This document shows, piece by piece, positions 1-9,595 of a stretch of DNA of 64,000 nucleotides (position 1 is its first letter; every line of letters begins with the position of its first letter). Source of the stretch: Ascoidea rubescens DSM 1968 (lineage: Eukaryota > Ascomycota > Saccharomycetes > Ascoideales > Ascoideaceae); the NCBI RefSeq assembly GCF_001661345.1, contig NW_017962918.1, positions 372,001 to 436,000 of the forward strand, in the 5' to 3' direction. The translations under genes were made by a program, and so were the position numbers. The notes below the pieces were generated by a model. The model had not been told where the DNA came from. It searched no databases and saw only the letters and a program-made list of their open reading frames with translations.

Positions 1-2078
1 TAGGCCCAGAATACAACACTTTAAAACAATTGTTATCTTCCTCTTCTCCATCTACTTCTTCCCTCTCTTCCACTGAAGTCCTTTTGAAATTGAAAAACAG
101 ATTAACCTCAGAAACCTTTTCTCAAAACTACATCAAGGAAACCTTTCAAAAACATTACAAAATCATCCAAAGATTATACCGTCACTTTGCTGACATCCAT
201 TACATCCAATCTGGTCTTGAAAAGACTCTATCCTTCAAAAGATTGGAACAACTTGAAACCGTTGAAGATGATGCTCAATTCAATGAAATCCTAAGCCGTT
301 ATTGCTCTTCCAATGAAACCGACATCTTGGTCCTTAAATCCTTATACAACTTCAACAAGTCTATCTTAAAGACAAACTTTTTCTTATCCTCAAAGGTTGC
401 CATTTCCTTTAGATTAAATCCAACTTTCTTACCAGAATCAGAGTATCCAAACAAACCATTTGGCTTGTTCTTTGTTGTTGGTTCAGAATTCAGAGGCTTC
501 CACATCAGATTTAAGGATATCGCTAGAGGTGGTATTAGAATTGTCTTGTCCAGATCCCCTGATAACTATAACACCAACTTGAGAAACTTGATTGATGAAA
601 ACTATAACTTGGCTAGCACCCAACAAAGAAAAAACAAAGATATTCCCGAAGGTGGTTCCAAGGGTGTCATTCTTTTGGATTACGGTGTTGCTCAAACTCG
701 TCCAAAGGCTTCTTTTGACAAGTATATTGACGCTGTTATTGACTTGTTAATCAAACCTGTCGATGAGTCAAAATCAAACCAAATTGTCGATTTATACAAG
801 AAACCTGAAATCTTATTCATGGGTCCAGATGAAAACACTGCCGGTTTCGTTGATTGGGCCACTTTGCATGCCAAAAAAAGAGGTGCCCCATGGTGGAAAT
901 CCTTCTTCACTGGTAAATCTCCAACTATCGGTGGTATTCCTCATGATGAATATGGTATGACCACCTTGTCTGTCAGAGCCTTTGTCGACAAGATTTATGC
1001 CAAATTAAATGTCCAAGATACTTCTTCAATTAGAAAAGTTCAAACTGGTGGTCCATCTGGTGATTTAGGTTCAAACGAAATCAGATTGTCTGATGAGAAA
1101 TATGTCGCTGTTATTGATGGCCCAGCTGTTGTTGGTGATCCAAATGGTCTTGACAGAACTGAATTGGGAAGATTGGCTCGTGAAAGATTAGACTTGTCCC
1201 ACTTTGATAAATCCACCTTATCTGACAAGGGTTTCTTTGTCAAGGCCGATGACACTGACATTGTTTTACCAAATGGCTTGAAATTCCTTAATGGTATTGT
1301 CTTGAGAAACACTGCTCATTTGAAATTAAAAGAATTGGTTGGTGATGTCGATCTTTTCGTTCCTTGTGGTGGTAGACCTGCTGCTATTGACACCAATAAT
1401 GTGGGTGCATTGATCGATAAAAAGACTGGCAAAGCTGTTATTCCATACATTGTTGAAGGTGCCAATTTGTTTATTACCCAAGATGCTAAGATTGTTTTGG
1501 AAAAGGCTGGAGCCTATTTGTTTAAAGACGCTTCAACCAACAAGGGTGGTGTCACATCATCTTCTCTTGAGGTTTTGGCATCATTAGCTTTTAATGATGC
1601 CGACTTCTTGAATAATATGTGTGCTAATTCTGAGGGCAAAGTGCCAGAGTTTTATAAAGAATACGTCGAGAATATTCAAAAGGTCGTTATTAATAATGCT
1701 AATTTAGAATTTGATATGCTCTGGAAATTAAAACAAGAAACTGGCAAGACCTTTAGCGAGTTGTCTGATGATTTGTCTATTGCTATAAATAAATTGGGGG
1801 ACGATTTAGCCGCAAGCAAAGAATTGTGGGATGAAGACACTCCATTTAGAAACGCAGTTTTGATCGATGCTTTCCCTCGTATATTATTGACCAAAGCCGG
1901 TGGTATTGAAGGCATTCTTTCCAGAGTCCCAGAAGCATACTTGAAGGCTATTTTTGCTACTCATTTGTCTTCTCAATATGTTTACTCAAGAGGTATTGAC
2001 TCTAATCCAGCCAGGTTCTTGGAATACATTTCTTCGCTTAGAAAGCAATATATCAAAGAAGGCATCTTAGCCAACTAG
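1..2078 (+). CDS. GDH2: NAD-specific glutamate dehydrogenase, 3' part (5' end outside window)
   Basis: The product oxidatively deaminates glutamate to 2-oxoglutarate and ammonium with NAD, a catabolic step. The frame is open to the window edge, so the start codon lies upstream; about 690 residues are visible, roughly the C-terminal two thirds of a family member (S. cerevisiae Gdh2 is about 1,090). Visible signatures of the large NAD-GDH family are the catalytic stretch ARGGIR (nt about 520-540), PEGGSKG (about 645-665), GPDENT (about 822-839), TGGPSGDLGSNEI (about 1042-1080) and CGGRPAAID (about 1365-1390). The stop is TAG at 2076-2078. I found no in-frame CTG codon in this segment. The next gene, POX18, is convergent and 1.2 kb away. 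Confidence 0.95.
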   Translation, partial: GPEYNTLKQLLSSSSPSTSSLSSTEVLLKLKNRLTSETFSQNYIKETFQKHYKIIQRLYRHFADIHYIQSGLEKTLSFKRLEQLETVEDDAQFNEILSRYCSSNETDILVLKSLYNFNKSILKTNFFLSSKVAISFRLNPTFLPESEYPNKPFGLFFVVGSEFRGFHIRFKDIARGGIRIVLSRSPDNYNTNLRNLIDENYNLASTQQRKNKDIPEGGSKGVILLDYGVAQTRPKASFDKYIDAVIDLLIKPVDESKSNQIVDLYKKPEILFMGPDENTAGFVDWATLHAKKRGAPWWKSFFTGKSPTIGGIPHDEYGMTTLSVRAFVDKIYAKLNVQDTSSIRKVQTGGPSGDLGSNEIRLSDEKYVAVIDGPAVVGDPNGLDRTELGRLARERLDLSHFDKSTLSDKGFFVKADDTDIVLPNGLKFLNGIVLRNTAHLKLKELVGDVDLFVPCGGRPAAIDTNNVGALIDKKTGKAVIPYIVEGANLFITQDAKIVLEKAGAYLFKDASTNKGGVTSSSLEVLASLAFNDADFLNNMCANSEGKVPEFYKEYVENIQKVVINNANLEFDMLWKLKQETGKTFSELSDDLSIAINKLGDDLAASKELWDEDTPFRNAVLIDAFPRILLTKAGGIEGILSRVPEAYLKAIFATHLSSQYVYSRGIDSNPARFLEYISSLRKQYIKEGILAN

Positions 2079-3305
2079 GTTTTATAATCTTTATTATATT
2101 TCCTTATTGAGGTGTGTGAGAAGCTCTTTGTTTGAGAAAACGTGGTTTAATGATTTATGGTTTATAGATTTACCTTTTATCCTTTTTTTCTTTTCTTTTT
2201 GTTTCCTTTTGTTTCCTTTTTTTTCACCATTTTCAATTTTCAGATTTTTTTCAGCCTTGCTTTTAACAATTGAGTTTCAAAATAAGATCTAAGAATATCT
2301 ATTTTTTCGAGTTTCATTTAGTAGTTTTTATTAGTGTTTAGTTTTGAATAAATTTTTATTAATTTTCACCAAACGTAATTAGCTTTCCAATTGTCTCGAA
2401 TTCCCCCAATTTTTTTCAATCCAAATAATTGAAATAAATTCTCTTATATTTTTCTTTTGTTCCAAGAAACAGTCGATAGTCATATACCATAATATACCAT
2501 AATTTGCTGGATTCATTTGTGTTGTCATTCTATTCTTTTGCTTTCAATTAGCGGTGTTCTCATACTATGCTCACTGTATGCTCATTGTACGTTGATTATA
2601 TGCTCATTGTGAATGCCACTTGTGTGTATTACTACAAACAGCCCTACTTTTGCTACAAACACAGAGTTACTCTGCTCCAGCCCTTTACAGTAAAACTGGG
2701 GAAATGAGCATGTATTTATAACTGAGCGAGCTCCGACATAGAGTTTCTGGCGATGATATTCCAGCTTCTCCCAACCTGTCTGGATCACGCTTGGTGATTC
2801 AGAGATGCGCCCGCTAGCCAATAGAAAGGTTATGTGGATCTGATAAGGTCAATTGGATTTGCAGACAATAAATATGAGGAACACAACGAGCAACTCTCTT
2901 CTCAGCGCACTGTTTATCAAAGACAGGCGTGCAGCAGATTATGCACAGCTGCAGCGCGCCAGCGCTGGTTGGCTGGATTTAATCCGGCACTGCAGCTGGC
3001 GGCGCGCAGGTCGGTATCTCTCCGTCAGGGCCCAGCTCCAGAACCTCTCTGAAGAAAACAGGCTCCCACCGGCGGCACATCCACCATGCGAAGCACAGGT
3101 CGCGCGTCTTTAGAGTTGCAATCGCCACGGAAAGGGCTGCCGAAATGAAGACGCGTTTCTTGGGCTATCGCCGTCGGTCTCTGCGATAGATGTTGCGATA
3201 TCTCTGTGGATGGATCGTCGATACACAGTATATAATCACTATATGATATATGATAAATGATAAGAAAAACAGATAGCAGATAACCAAACCTGCCAAAACA
3301 CACAC
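2079..3305. other. Intergenic region between convergent genes, with an orphan GC-rich island
   Basis: No convincing gene is seen. The first 700 bases are AT-rich and poly-T rich. About 2880-3190 is strikingly GC-rich, with repeated CAGCGC/CTGCAGC-type words and a GGGCCC at 3028-3033. Short open frames here lack convincing starts and look non-biological. Since both flanking genes point inward, this island is not an obvious promoter for either one. Confidence 0.6.
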
Positions 3306-3713
3306 TCACAACTTTGCCTTGGGGCTTGGATAGAGACCGTGCAATATCTTCTCAACACCAGCTGCCTTGACCATATTGCCGCTGATTTTTAGCTTTCCTG
3401 TCATAAACAACTTTTGAGAACTGGTTTTGCTCAACAACAACTTCTTGAAGTTGGCATCGGAAATGGAAATGGTTGAGTCAACCTTCTCGATGCTATCATC
3501 GGCATTATAATTCTCTACCAATCTGATATTTCCGTTTTCTTTCAAGTCCAACACCCAAAACCTGGACTGGCCTTTGTTGTTCTTGATATTGAATCCAAAC
3601 TTCGAATTTGACTGCTTGATAATACTCTTACGTAGCTTTGAGTTGTTATCTATCGTGGTGTTGATTTCCTCAAGAATGGGAGATGACTTGAACCCATCAA
3701 CCGTTACACTCAT
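3306..3713 (-). CDS. POX18: Peroxisomal SCP2-type sterol/lipid carrier protein (POX18 family)
   Basis: A 135-residue single SCP2 domain protein, the size of Candida tropicalis Pox18, an oleate-induced peroxisomal protein. It matches that family along its length: MSVTVDGF at the start, a central FWVLDLK, a KLFMTGKLKISGNM block and a short C-terminal helix. The last three residues, AKL, are a peroxisomal targeting signal of the PTS1 type, preceded by a Lys. I chose the ATG at 3713 because the family begins there; the longer frame upstream has no ATG. Its likely job is carrying fatty acyl-CoA or sterol-like lipids in peroxisomes during beta-oxidation (family knowledge). I looked for an oleate-response element in the promoter and saw no clear one. 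Confidence 0.9.
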   Translation of the reverse strand: MSVTVDGFKSSPILEEINTTIDNNSKLRKSIIKQSNSKFGFNIKNNKGQSRFWVLDLKENGNIRLVENYNADDSIEKVDSTISISDANFKKLLLSKTSSQKLFMTGKLKISGNMVKAAGVEKILHGLYPSPKAKL

Positions 3714-4423
3714 TTTGTGCTGCAGAAAAGATATGATGTGAAACAAAATATATCAAACAACTGAAATAAACCATACAACTAGGACAAAATGGGTATAAAT
3801 GTACGCTGGAGAATAGCAATCTTATAATTTTGACACATGAAGGTGGTCTGAACATTATATCAAGCTTGTAGTGGTGAGGAGTAATGGAGGAGTAGTGATA
3901 GTTACCCTATTAATCATAATAGCCCTACTGCAATGTACATGTATTCATAAGCACATCAACACACGTCAGTATGAGTACATCCAAACAGGCAACTGCAGCC
4001 CTGACCACACTCGCCAAAGCTACCCGTCCTTTGGGCTGTTATTTAAGTCATAAAATCCTCACTCCTTCATTTTTCGCTTCTTTTTCTTCTTTTTCCTCTT
4101 CAACATCATTCTCCCAGATTTTCTCGCATATGTTTTTTGTGATTCAGTTTCAGAATTCATTTGGAAATCGGGTGTAGATCATCTGCTTTTGGTGGAGCAC
4201 GTTGCTGGGCACCTAGTATTGAAACTTTGTTGTTGATATATTGGGAATCAGTTGTCGCTACAGTTTTTTTATTTTTTATAGCAAAATCGCTTGTTTATTT
4301 CGCTTTTCTATATCTTGTTTTGTATTAGAAATTAGAAGATTAATACAGGAATCTATTGTATAAGTAGCCAAAAAAAAATTATGATTTGATTTTCATCTCT
4401 CAAATCTAGAGGTTCGCCTTATC
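3714..4423. other. Intergenic: POX18 promoter side and downstream region of the SOD gene
   Basis: AT-rich with several T-runs. A 68-codon frame begins with ATG at 3971 on the + strand and has a basic, Ser/Thr-rich start, but its second half is low-complexity Ser/Phe and I do not support it as a gene. No RNA gene seen. Confidence 0.4.
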
Positions 4424-5524
4424 TTAAAGAAGTAATCCTGCAAAAGCTGCAATAGAGCCACCAACACCCAATAATCCGGCTTTTAGCTCATTACCAGCGT
4501 TCTCACAATCACTAGTTTTGTAATCTGGATGTTCTGAGTGGGTATCACTATGATGTTCCTTTTCATCTTTATCATGCTCATGTTCATGTTCATTTTCATT
4601 TTCATGTTCATGTTCATGTTCATCTTCGTGTTCATGTTCATGTTCATTTTCGTGTTCATGTTCATGTTTATCCTTTTCATCTTCTTTTTCCTCCTTTTCA
4701 TGCTCCCTTTCATGCTCATTTTCGGGCTCATTTTCCTTTTTATCACCTTTAACTGCCATAATTATTTGTTTACCTGACTTTCTTTCAATTTCCATTTCCA
4801 TTTCCATTTCCATTTCCATACCACCATCTTCGAAACCCTCATCCTCATCATCTGTCTCATTATCTACTTCGTAATCATCAGATTCCAAATCTTGGTCTTC
4901 ATCTTCTTGAATAACTGGCTCCCCGGTTTTTTTTATATTCCCATTCTCATCCAAATTGATTCTCGAAATCCTTTCAGCTTCTTCAACACTTTCATCTACC
5001 AACACAATATTAGCACAGGCAAACTTCTTCAACTTTTTCTTATAATGGAAAACAACTGATTTGCCCACAAAATACCCTGGGTCCTTTGCATCCAATGATA
5101 AATACGGATCGATATACGACTGTTCAAAACATGTGGTATCAATCCAACCATGTTTCCCACTCAAATCCCCAACTTGACACAAATCATCTGTAGGAAATGC
5201 AGCACAGTCTGGTGAGGCCTTGTATGGATTGAAATGAGTCCCAGCTGCCTCACAGTCTCCACTCTCTGGAATCGGTTTGTCGTGAATATGATAATAAAAT
5301 GGCCCTCTTCTTTTAGGTAACTTGGTCACATCAACATGAACCTTAACTTTACCATCGGTTGAAAAAAACTTGACAAAACCCTGAAACTTTTTGTTCTTAC
5401 CATACGATGGAAATCCTGCTTGAGCGACAACTCTGGGATTGTTATGGTACTCCGGTGCACTCTCGGCATAAATTGAAACCAAGCAAGTTGCTAATGAAAA
5501 TAAGGTAGTTTTATTTAATAACAT
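4424..5524 (-). CDS. GPI-anchored extracellular Cu-only superoxide dismutase (SOD4/5/6 type) with His/Glu-rich tail
   Basis: A 366-residue secreted enzyme that dismutates superoxide at the cell surface. Residues 1-20 form a signal peptide. The SOD domain (about 30-175) keeps four copper ligands as in Candida albicans Sod5: H79 and H81 in YHIHDKP, H97 in GTHFNPY and H160 in VVFHYKK; C91 and C170 suit the structural disulfide. The usual zinc-site spacing is not kept, as in Cu-only SODs. After an acidic linker (about 180-255) with a Met-Glu repeat comes a long Glu/His repeat tract (about 265-335), then a hydrophobic C-terminus of GPI type (LLGVGGSIAAFAGLLL). The His/Glu tail is unusual and could bind metal (inference). 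The ATG at 5522-5524 is unambiguous. Confidence 0.9.
   Translation of the reverse strand: MLLNKTTLFSLATCLVSIYAESAPEYHNNPRVVAQAGFPSYGKNKKFQGFVKFFSTDGKVKVHVDVTKLPKRRGPFYYHIHDKPIPESGDCEAAGTHFNPYKASPDCAAFPTDDLCQVGDLSGKHGWIDTTCFEQSYIDPYLSLDAKDPGYFVGKSVVFHYKKKLKKFACANIVLVDESVEEAERISRINLDENGNIKKTGEPVIQEDEDQDLESDDYEVDNETDDEDEGFEDGGMEMEMEMEMEIERKSGKQIIMAVKGDKKENEPENEHEREHEKEEKEDEKDKHEHEHENEHEHEHEDEHEHEHENENEHEHEHDKDEKEHHSDTHSEHPDYKTSDCENAGNELKAGLLGVGGSIAAFAGLLL
4531..4730 (-). repeat. Coding tandem repeat encoding alternating His and Glu
   Basis: The DNA alternates TTCATG/TTCATT-type units on the + strand, which read as EHEHE-type runs in the dismutase above. A second short repeat at about 4790-4820 encodes four to five Met-Glu pairs. 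Such units are prone to length change. Confidence 0.85.
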
Positions 5525-6146
5525 CTTTCAATTCTTGTTTTTGAAATAAAAAAAAATCAACAAGGCTAATAATTTATAATTAATTAATTGATTATGAATT
5601 AAGGATTATGAATTAAGGATTAAAAATTAAGAGCTAAGAGTTAAGAATTATGAATTATGAATTATGAATTATGAGTAGAAGGAAAAGATCTGGTTAGATA
5701 TTCCTCAAAATTATCCTTTCTGTAATAATAAAAGGTCTTATATAATTAAAAAGATAATGATAAAAAAACTAAAATAAGATAAGATAAAAAAGATTTAAAA
5801 AGAATATCAAAATAAAAATAAATCAAAACAACTCCAATGATAAATCTTCCATTATTTATTCACCATTAAAAGCAGACACAATAACAAAAAAAAAAAAATA
5901 TCTTACCACAAACTAAACCATATGTTCAATCTTCAGGAGTTGTAACCTATTTTCATTCTTTAACATTGTTTGTGCAAAATTTTATACCCGATTGTTATAC
6001 ACAAATGAAAACAACGAAGTACCAAGCCACTGGTTTTTTCTAAAAAAATAGATAACAAATGAATAAATTAAAATATGAAAAGTTGAGGATATTGAATTAA
6101 TTAATAAAGCAAAATATCATATAATATCATATAATATCATATAATA
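5525..6146. other. Intergenic, AT-rich, with short tandem repeats
   Basis: Upstream region of the SOD gene. It contains a heptamer-like repeat of GAATTAT at about 5644-5675 and about four copies of ATATCATATA at 6113-6150, directly beside the stop of the next gene. No gene or RNA is seen. Confidence 0.5.
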
Positions 6147-7070
6147 TCATAGATTTCTATTTACAACATCCTCCTCAATGAATTTATAAACATGTTTCCA
6201 GTAATCTGGCTGGCAATTTGTATCATTATGATAGCCATTTTTAAATTTGATAAAGACCTTTTTATCACTTAGACTCAACTTGTGTAATTCTTCCATATGG
6301 CCTGAGGGAACAATCTCATCTTTTAAGCCAGATAAAAATAAAACTGGAATCTCTTTTGATATGTGCTCAACATATTCCTCAGATGGCCATTTATCATGGC
6401 ATAAAAACGAGCAGTACTTTAGAAGAGGGAAAATGAAGGGTATCACTTTATGAATACTTAGAAATGTATTTTCTAAAATGATAGCTGAAATATTAAAATT
6501 TTTATCAGTATTCAAAACCTGGTTGATGTATGCCATATAGATTCCAACAGCACCACCAATTGATCTTCCATATAAGATAATTGAACTTCTTTTAAACTGT
6601 TCGTCAATGATTAAGTAGTTCAAAATTGCTTCTGCATCCAATTTGATTCCCTTTTCTGATGGTTCACCTTCGGAATACCCATACCCTCTATAAGAGACAA
6701 TAACAACGTTATAATGGAATTCTCTGAAAAATATTTTAACAGTAGGCAAGTAGTGGCCAATATTCCCAGCATTGGGAGAGAGCATCACAATCGTTTTGTC
6801 TTTATAATTTGCAGAAAGAGGGTTGTGTCTTAACACGAATCCCTTTATTACGACATTATCTTTTGTAGTTAGGTCGATTGCCAGATAGGGCATGCCATAT
6901 TTGTTGGGAGTATCGACATGTTTTCTTCCATTATTTGCAAAGGATGGATAAACCAATTTGTTTTGGAAAGAGTAGATACCTATTAATCCCAACGCTGCTA
7001 GTGAGCCAACGACTTGAAACATGATCTTGACAGTTCTTAAGACAAATTTTAGGCAACTGCTAAGTGACAT
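6147..7070 (-). CDS. YNL320W: Bem46-type alpha/beta hydrolase (YNL320W / ABHD13 family), copy 1
   Basis: A 307-residue membrane-anchored serine hydrolase. A hydrophobic segment at about 17-34 is a likely signal anchor. The fold is clear: SPNAGN (oxyanion side, about 98-103), SYRGYGYSEG (about 126-135), nucleophile elbow GRSIGG with Ser170, acid Asp251 in SGLKDEIVP and catalytic His281 in NGYHNDT. Family members in fission yeast act in polarised growth, but the substrate is unknown. The ATG at 7068-7070 is used because the frame upstream has no ATG. The next gene upstream is a diverged copy on the same strand, 354 bases away. Confidence 0.88.
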   Translation of the reverse strand: MSLSSCLKFVLRTVKIMFQVVGSLAALGLIGIYSFQNKLVYPSFANNGRKHVDTPNKYGMPYLAIDLTTKDNVVIKGFVLRHNPLSANYKDKTIVMLSPNAGNIGHYLPTVKIFFREFHYNVVIVSYRGYGYSEGEPSEKGIKLDAEAILNYLIIDEQFKRSSIILYGRSIGGAVGIYMAYINQVLNTDKNFNISAIILENTFLSIHKVIPFIFPLLKYCSFLCHDKWPSEEYVEHISKEIPVLFLSGLKDEIVPSGHMEELHKLSLSDKKVFIKFKNGYHNDTNCQPDYWKHVYKFIEEDVVNRNL

Positions 7071-7424
7071 TATTAGGAAACTCCCCAAATAATATCAGCT
7101 AGCGAGTGGGCGAGAGACCCTGTGATAAGAGCAACAGACTTGAGAAGAGCAAATATCGTTTGATATGTAGAATTGTCTTGCAGTGGCAGGAGTCTAAATT
7201 AGAATCTGATACTGGTTGATGATTGCTAAATAATGGGGGTATTGAGATAATAAGAACTAGTTGATAAGAAAGCGATGCGTTTTTCGTTTCAGCAGATAAA
7301 AGCGGAAGAGAATTTAAAGGAGTTTTTTACAAAGAATATATCGATTTAAGAAGAGAAGAGTGGAAAACAAGAAGAAAACAAGCTAGAGACAGATAATAAA
7401 TGAAAAATAATAGTGTCGATTTCA
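7071..7424. other. Spacer between the tandem hydrolase genes
   Basis: A promoter-like stretch of 354 bases, purine-rich near 7260-7400 (upstream of copy 1, downstream of copy 2). No gene seen. Confidence 0.5.
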
Positions 7425-8366
7425 CTAATTTGAAGAGTAATTAAAGCTTGGATCAGTTATCAATTCAATGTATTGATGGATGTAATCCCAGTAATTTGGT
7501 TGCAAGAAATTATTAATGTGATTACCATTTTCAAATTGAATGAATTTTTTATAGTTGCTCTTTGATAGATTATATAGTAATTTCGGATGGTAGTTTGGGA
7601 CTAGGTCGTCGATTTTGCCAGATAGGAATAGCATTGAGATCTGGCGAGAGATGTTTAGGATTTGAGCTTCGTTGTCCCACTTGTCTTTAATAAAGGAAGA
7701 GACAAACCAATGGCAAATGTCTTTAATGTAGAATAGGTTTGTGTGAGGCATATGCGATAGGATTAGTTTATGAAGAGACAAGAAAGGGTTATCTAGGATG
7801 ATACCTTTTAAGAGTGGGCTATTATTGTTGTTGAATAACGAGGATAGATAGAAAGTTATTGCACAGCCAATTGATTTGCCATAGATTACTATATTTGAGT
7901 TTTTGAAAAATGGATCATTGTTAATAAAGTGGAATAATGTTTGAGCATCGATCTTCAAGCCAGATTCAGATGGAGCACCAGTGCTCTTCCAATAGCCTCG
8001 ATAACTTAGCATGATGATGTTGTAGTGGAAGTCGTTGAATAGAATTTGAGCATGGGATAAGAGATGGCCCATATTCCCACCACTTGGATGGAGGATTACA
8101 ATGGTTTTTTTCAGGTTATTGGCAGAGACATTTTGGTGTTTGAAGATAAAGGTCTTGAGGATTTGGTTATCAGAGGTTATCAAGTTGCGAGACTCAAGAT
8201 TTGATAAGTTGAAATCCAGTGGGTTGTTTATTTGCGATTTTGCATGTAAGATCCAAGAAAGATAAATGAACTTTCGTTGAAATAATAAGGACAAAACAAT
8301 AATGAGAATAAAGAGAGCTAAGAAGGATAGGATAACAGATAAGATGATTTTGGTAGCCATTTGCAT
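7425..8366 (-). CDS. Bem46-type alpha/beta hydrolase, diverged tandem copy 2
   Basis: A 313-residue paralogue of the preceding gene, with the same layout: N-terminal membrane segment (about 8-29), HPSGGNMGH (about 93-101), SYRGYWKSTGAPSESG, nucleophile Ser165 in GKSIGC, Asp253 in GKIDDLVP and His283 in NGNHINN. All three triad residues are kept, so it is probably active. It has diverged: GYGYSEGEP of copy 1 is GYWKSTGAP here, and the residues after the catalytic His differ. The order suggests a tandem duplication followed by divergence. Two in-frame ATGs, at 8366 and 8360, are possible starts. Confidence 0.87.
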   Translation of the reverse strand: MQMATKIILSVILSFLALFILIIVLSLLFQRKFIYLSWILHAKSQINNPLDFNLSNLESRNLITSDNQILKTFIFKHQNVSANNLKKTIVILHPSGGNMGHLLSHAQILFNDFHYNIIMLSYRGYWKSTGAPSESGLKIDAQTLFHFINNDPFFKNSNIVIYGKSIGCAITFYLSSLFNNNNSPLLKGIILDNPFLSLHKLILSHMPHTNLFYIKDICHWFVSSFIKDKWDNEAQILNISRQISMLFLSGKIDDLVPNYHPKLLYNLSKSNYKKFIQFENGNHINNFLQPNYWDYIHQYIELITDPSFNYSSN

Positions 8367-8377
8367 TTGAGTATTTT

Positions 8378-8445
8378 CTTGTTATGTTATGTTATGTTAT
8401 TTTATAGTATAGTATAGTATATTATGTTATGTTATATTATAGTAT
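8378..8445. repeat. AT-rich pentamer repeat (TTATG / AGTAT units)
   Basis: Short repeats of TTATG followed by AGTAT lie immediately upstream of hydrolase copy 2. They are simple sequence repeats with no further signal. Confidence 0.8.
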
Positions 8446-8573
8446 ATGTATTGTATTTTATATATATTGGTATATAAAATAAAAAAGAGGGATTGGTCAA
8501 TAGCAGTGAGCTGGCAAATTATGCTATTAACTACTGTTAAAAATACATAAAGATTGTATAAAGACCATGTTGA

Positions 8574-9293
8574 TTATTCAATATCTTTGTTGTCGTCGTT
8601 GATTCTGATTGGAGGCATCGCAGTTCTTTGTATCTTTATTGGAGTGTCACTGAACTCAGCATTGTTTTCCTTTGAGTTTTTGAAGTTGAGAGATAGTTTT
8701 TCATTTGTGGGAGGATCTAGTAAGATGATGGGGAAATTGAGGTTATTGGATTCATTGTTGTCTTGATCAATCAAGGTCGAGTGATTCAATGAGTAGACTC
8801 TTGTCAATTTGTTTTTGTTATCTAGATCGTCCAATCTTTGGAACAACAAATCCTTCAATTCTTCGGGGTTGTTGATGATTTCATGGTTGGGGTCGTCTTC
8901 GTTTCTATGAACCCATCCTGGAGGAGGTGAAGGAGGAGGACTTATAATGAATTGTGTGCCAGTGTTTGGGAGTCTGAGATACTCATCAAGATTGTTGTAG
9001 TAGCTGCTAGGGTTTTTGGGGTCAACAAAGAGCTCGTCGTAGTTGTTGGTAGGCGAGTAGTAGACCTTGAAGTCGCACTTCTTCAATATTTTGTAGAGCA
9101 ACGAAGCAGTGTCTATTTCCTCAAAGAAGATGAGAATTCGCTGGAGACTCTTCAAAACAGTGAACTTCAAGAGCTCGTCATTGGGAGAGTTGTCGATGAT
9201 CTGCTGCTGCAAGAAGCCAATTAGCTCGTCGTCCTCTATTTCCTCCCTGGAGAAGCCAGTAAGAATCAAAGTGTTGGTGGATCTGGCATTCAT
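8574..9293 (-). CDS. RCN1: Calcipressin, calcineurin regulator
   Basis: A 239-residue protein that binds calcineurin and tunes Ca2+ signalling. An RRM-like N-terminal half (NTLILTGF at about 7-14, a second strand ILIFFEE at about 53-59) precedes the calcipressin signature LPNTGTQFIISPP with PSPPPGW at about 108-127. A C-terminal region keeps a TPIKIQRTAMPP element like the calcineurin-docking PxIxIT-type end of the family. I prefer the ATG at 9293, since the family starts just before this strand. The frame also extends to an ATG at 9452, but that adds about 53 low-complexity residues and would run over a CACGTG box in the divergent promoter. Confidence 0.9.
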   Translation of the reverse strand: MNARSTNTLILTGFSREEIEDDELIGFLQQQIIDNSPNDELLKFTVLKSLQRILIFFEEIDTASLLYKILKKCDFKVYYSPTNNYDELFVDPKNPSSYYNNLDEYLRLPNTGTQFIISPPPSPPPGWVHRNEDDPNHEIINNPEELKDLLFQRLDDLDNKNKLTRVYSLNHSTLIDQDNNESNNLNFPIILLDPPTNEKLSLNFKNSKENNAEFSDTPIKIQRTAMPPIRINDDNKDIE

Positions 9294-9595
9294 TGTGCTG
9301 CTTGTGCTTCTGCTGCTGCTTGTGCTTCTGCTGCTGCTTCTTCTCTTCTCTTCTCTTGTTCTTTCTTCCGTCTGTGCTCCGTTCGTGGTCCGTTCGTGGT
9401 CCGTTCGTGCCGCTTCCGGTCGCAGATCCATATGGTCACGTGTGGTTACCATTTTGTGTGGCTTTTTTTGCTCTTCTCTCGTTTTTTTCGGCTGCTTCTT
9501 GTGCTTCTCGAGCTTCTGTTTTACTTGTTTTATTTGTTTCTTTGTTCTGTGCCAACTACCCGAGAGTCTCTTCTTGCTTTGCTGTTGTTTCCACC
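9294..9595. promoter_or_regulatory. Divergent promoter between RCN1 and the YMR226C-type gene
   Basis: About 300 bases shared by two genes pointing outward. It holds CTG-rich trinucleotide repeats (9296-9340), three direct copies of GTCCGTTCGTG-like words (about 9378-9410) and a CACGTG E-box at 9437-9442, a Cbf1/Pho4-type site in yeasts. Function is inferred from position only. Confidence 0.5.

Noticed and set aside
2834-3113. Two overlapping small frames in the GC-rich island
   Set aside because: Frames in GC-rich blocks stay open because stop codons are AT-rich; the sequences look random and lack good starts.
3971-4177. 68-codon frame with a mitochondrial-presequence-like start
   Set aside because: The second half is Ser/Phe low complexity and there is no family match; it is probably chance in a promoter region.
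9293-9595. N-terminal extension of the YMR226C-type dehydrogenase (Cys/Leu/Ser-rich frame)
   Set aside because: It has no ATG at its head, is low-complexity, lies over the divergent promoter, and the family starts at the ATG at 9596.
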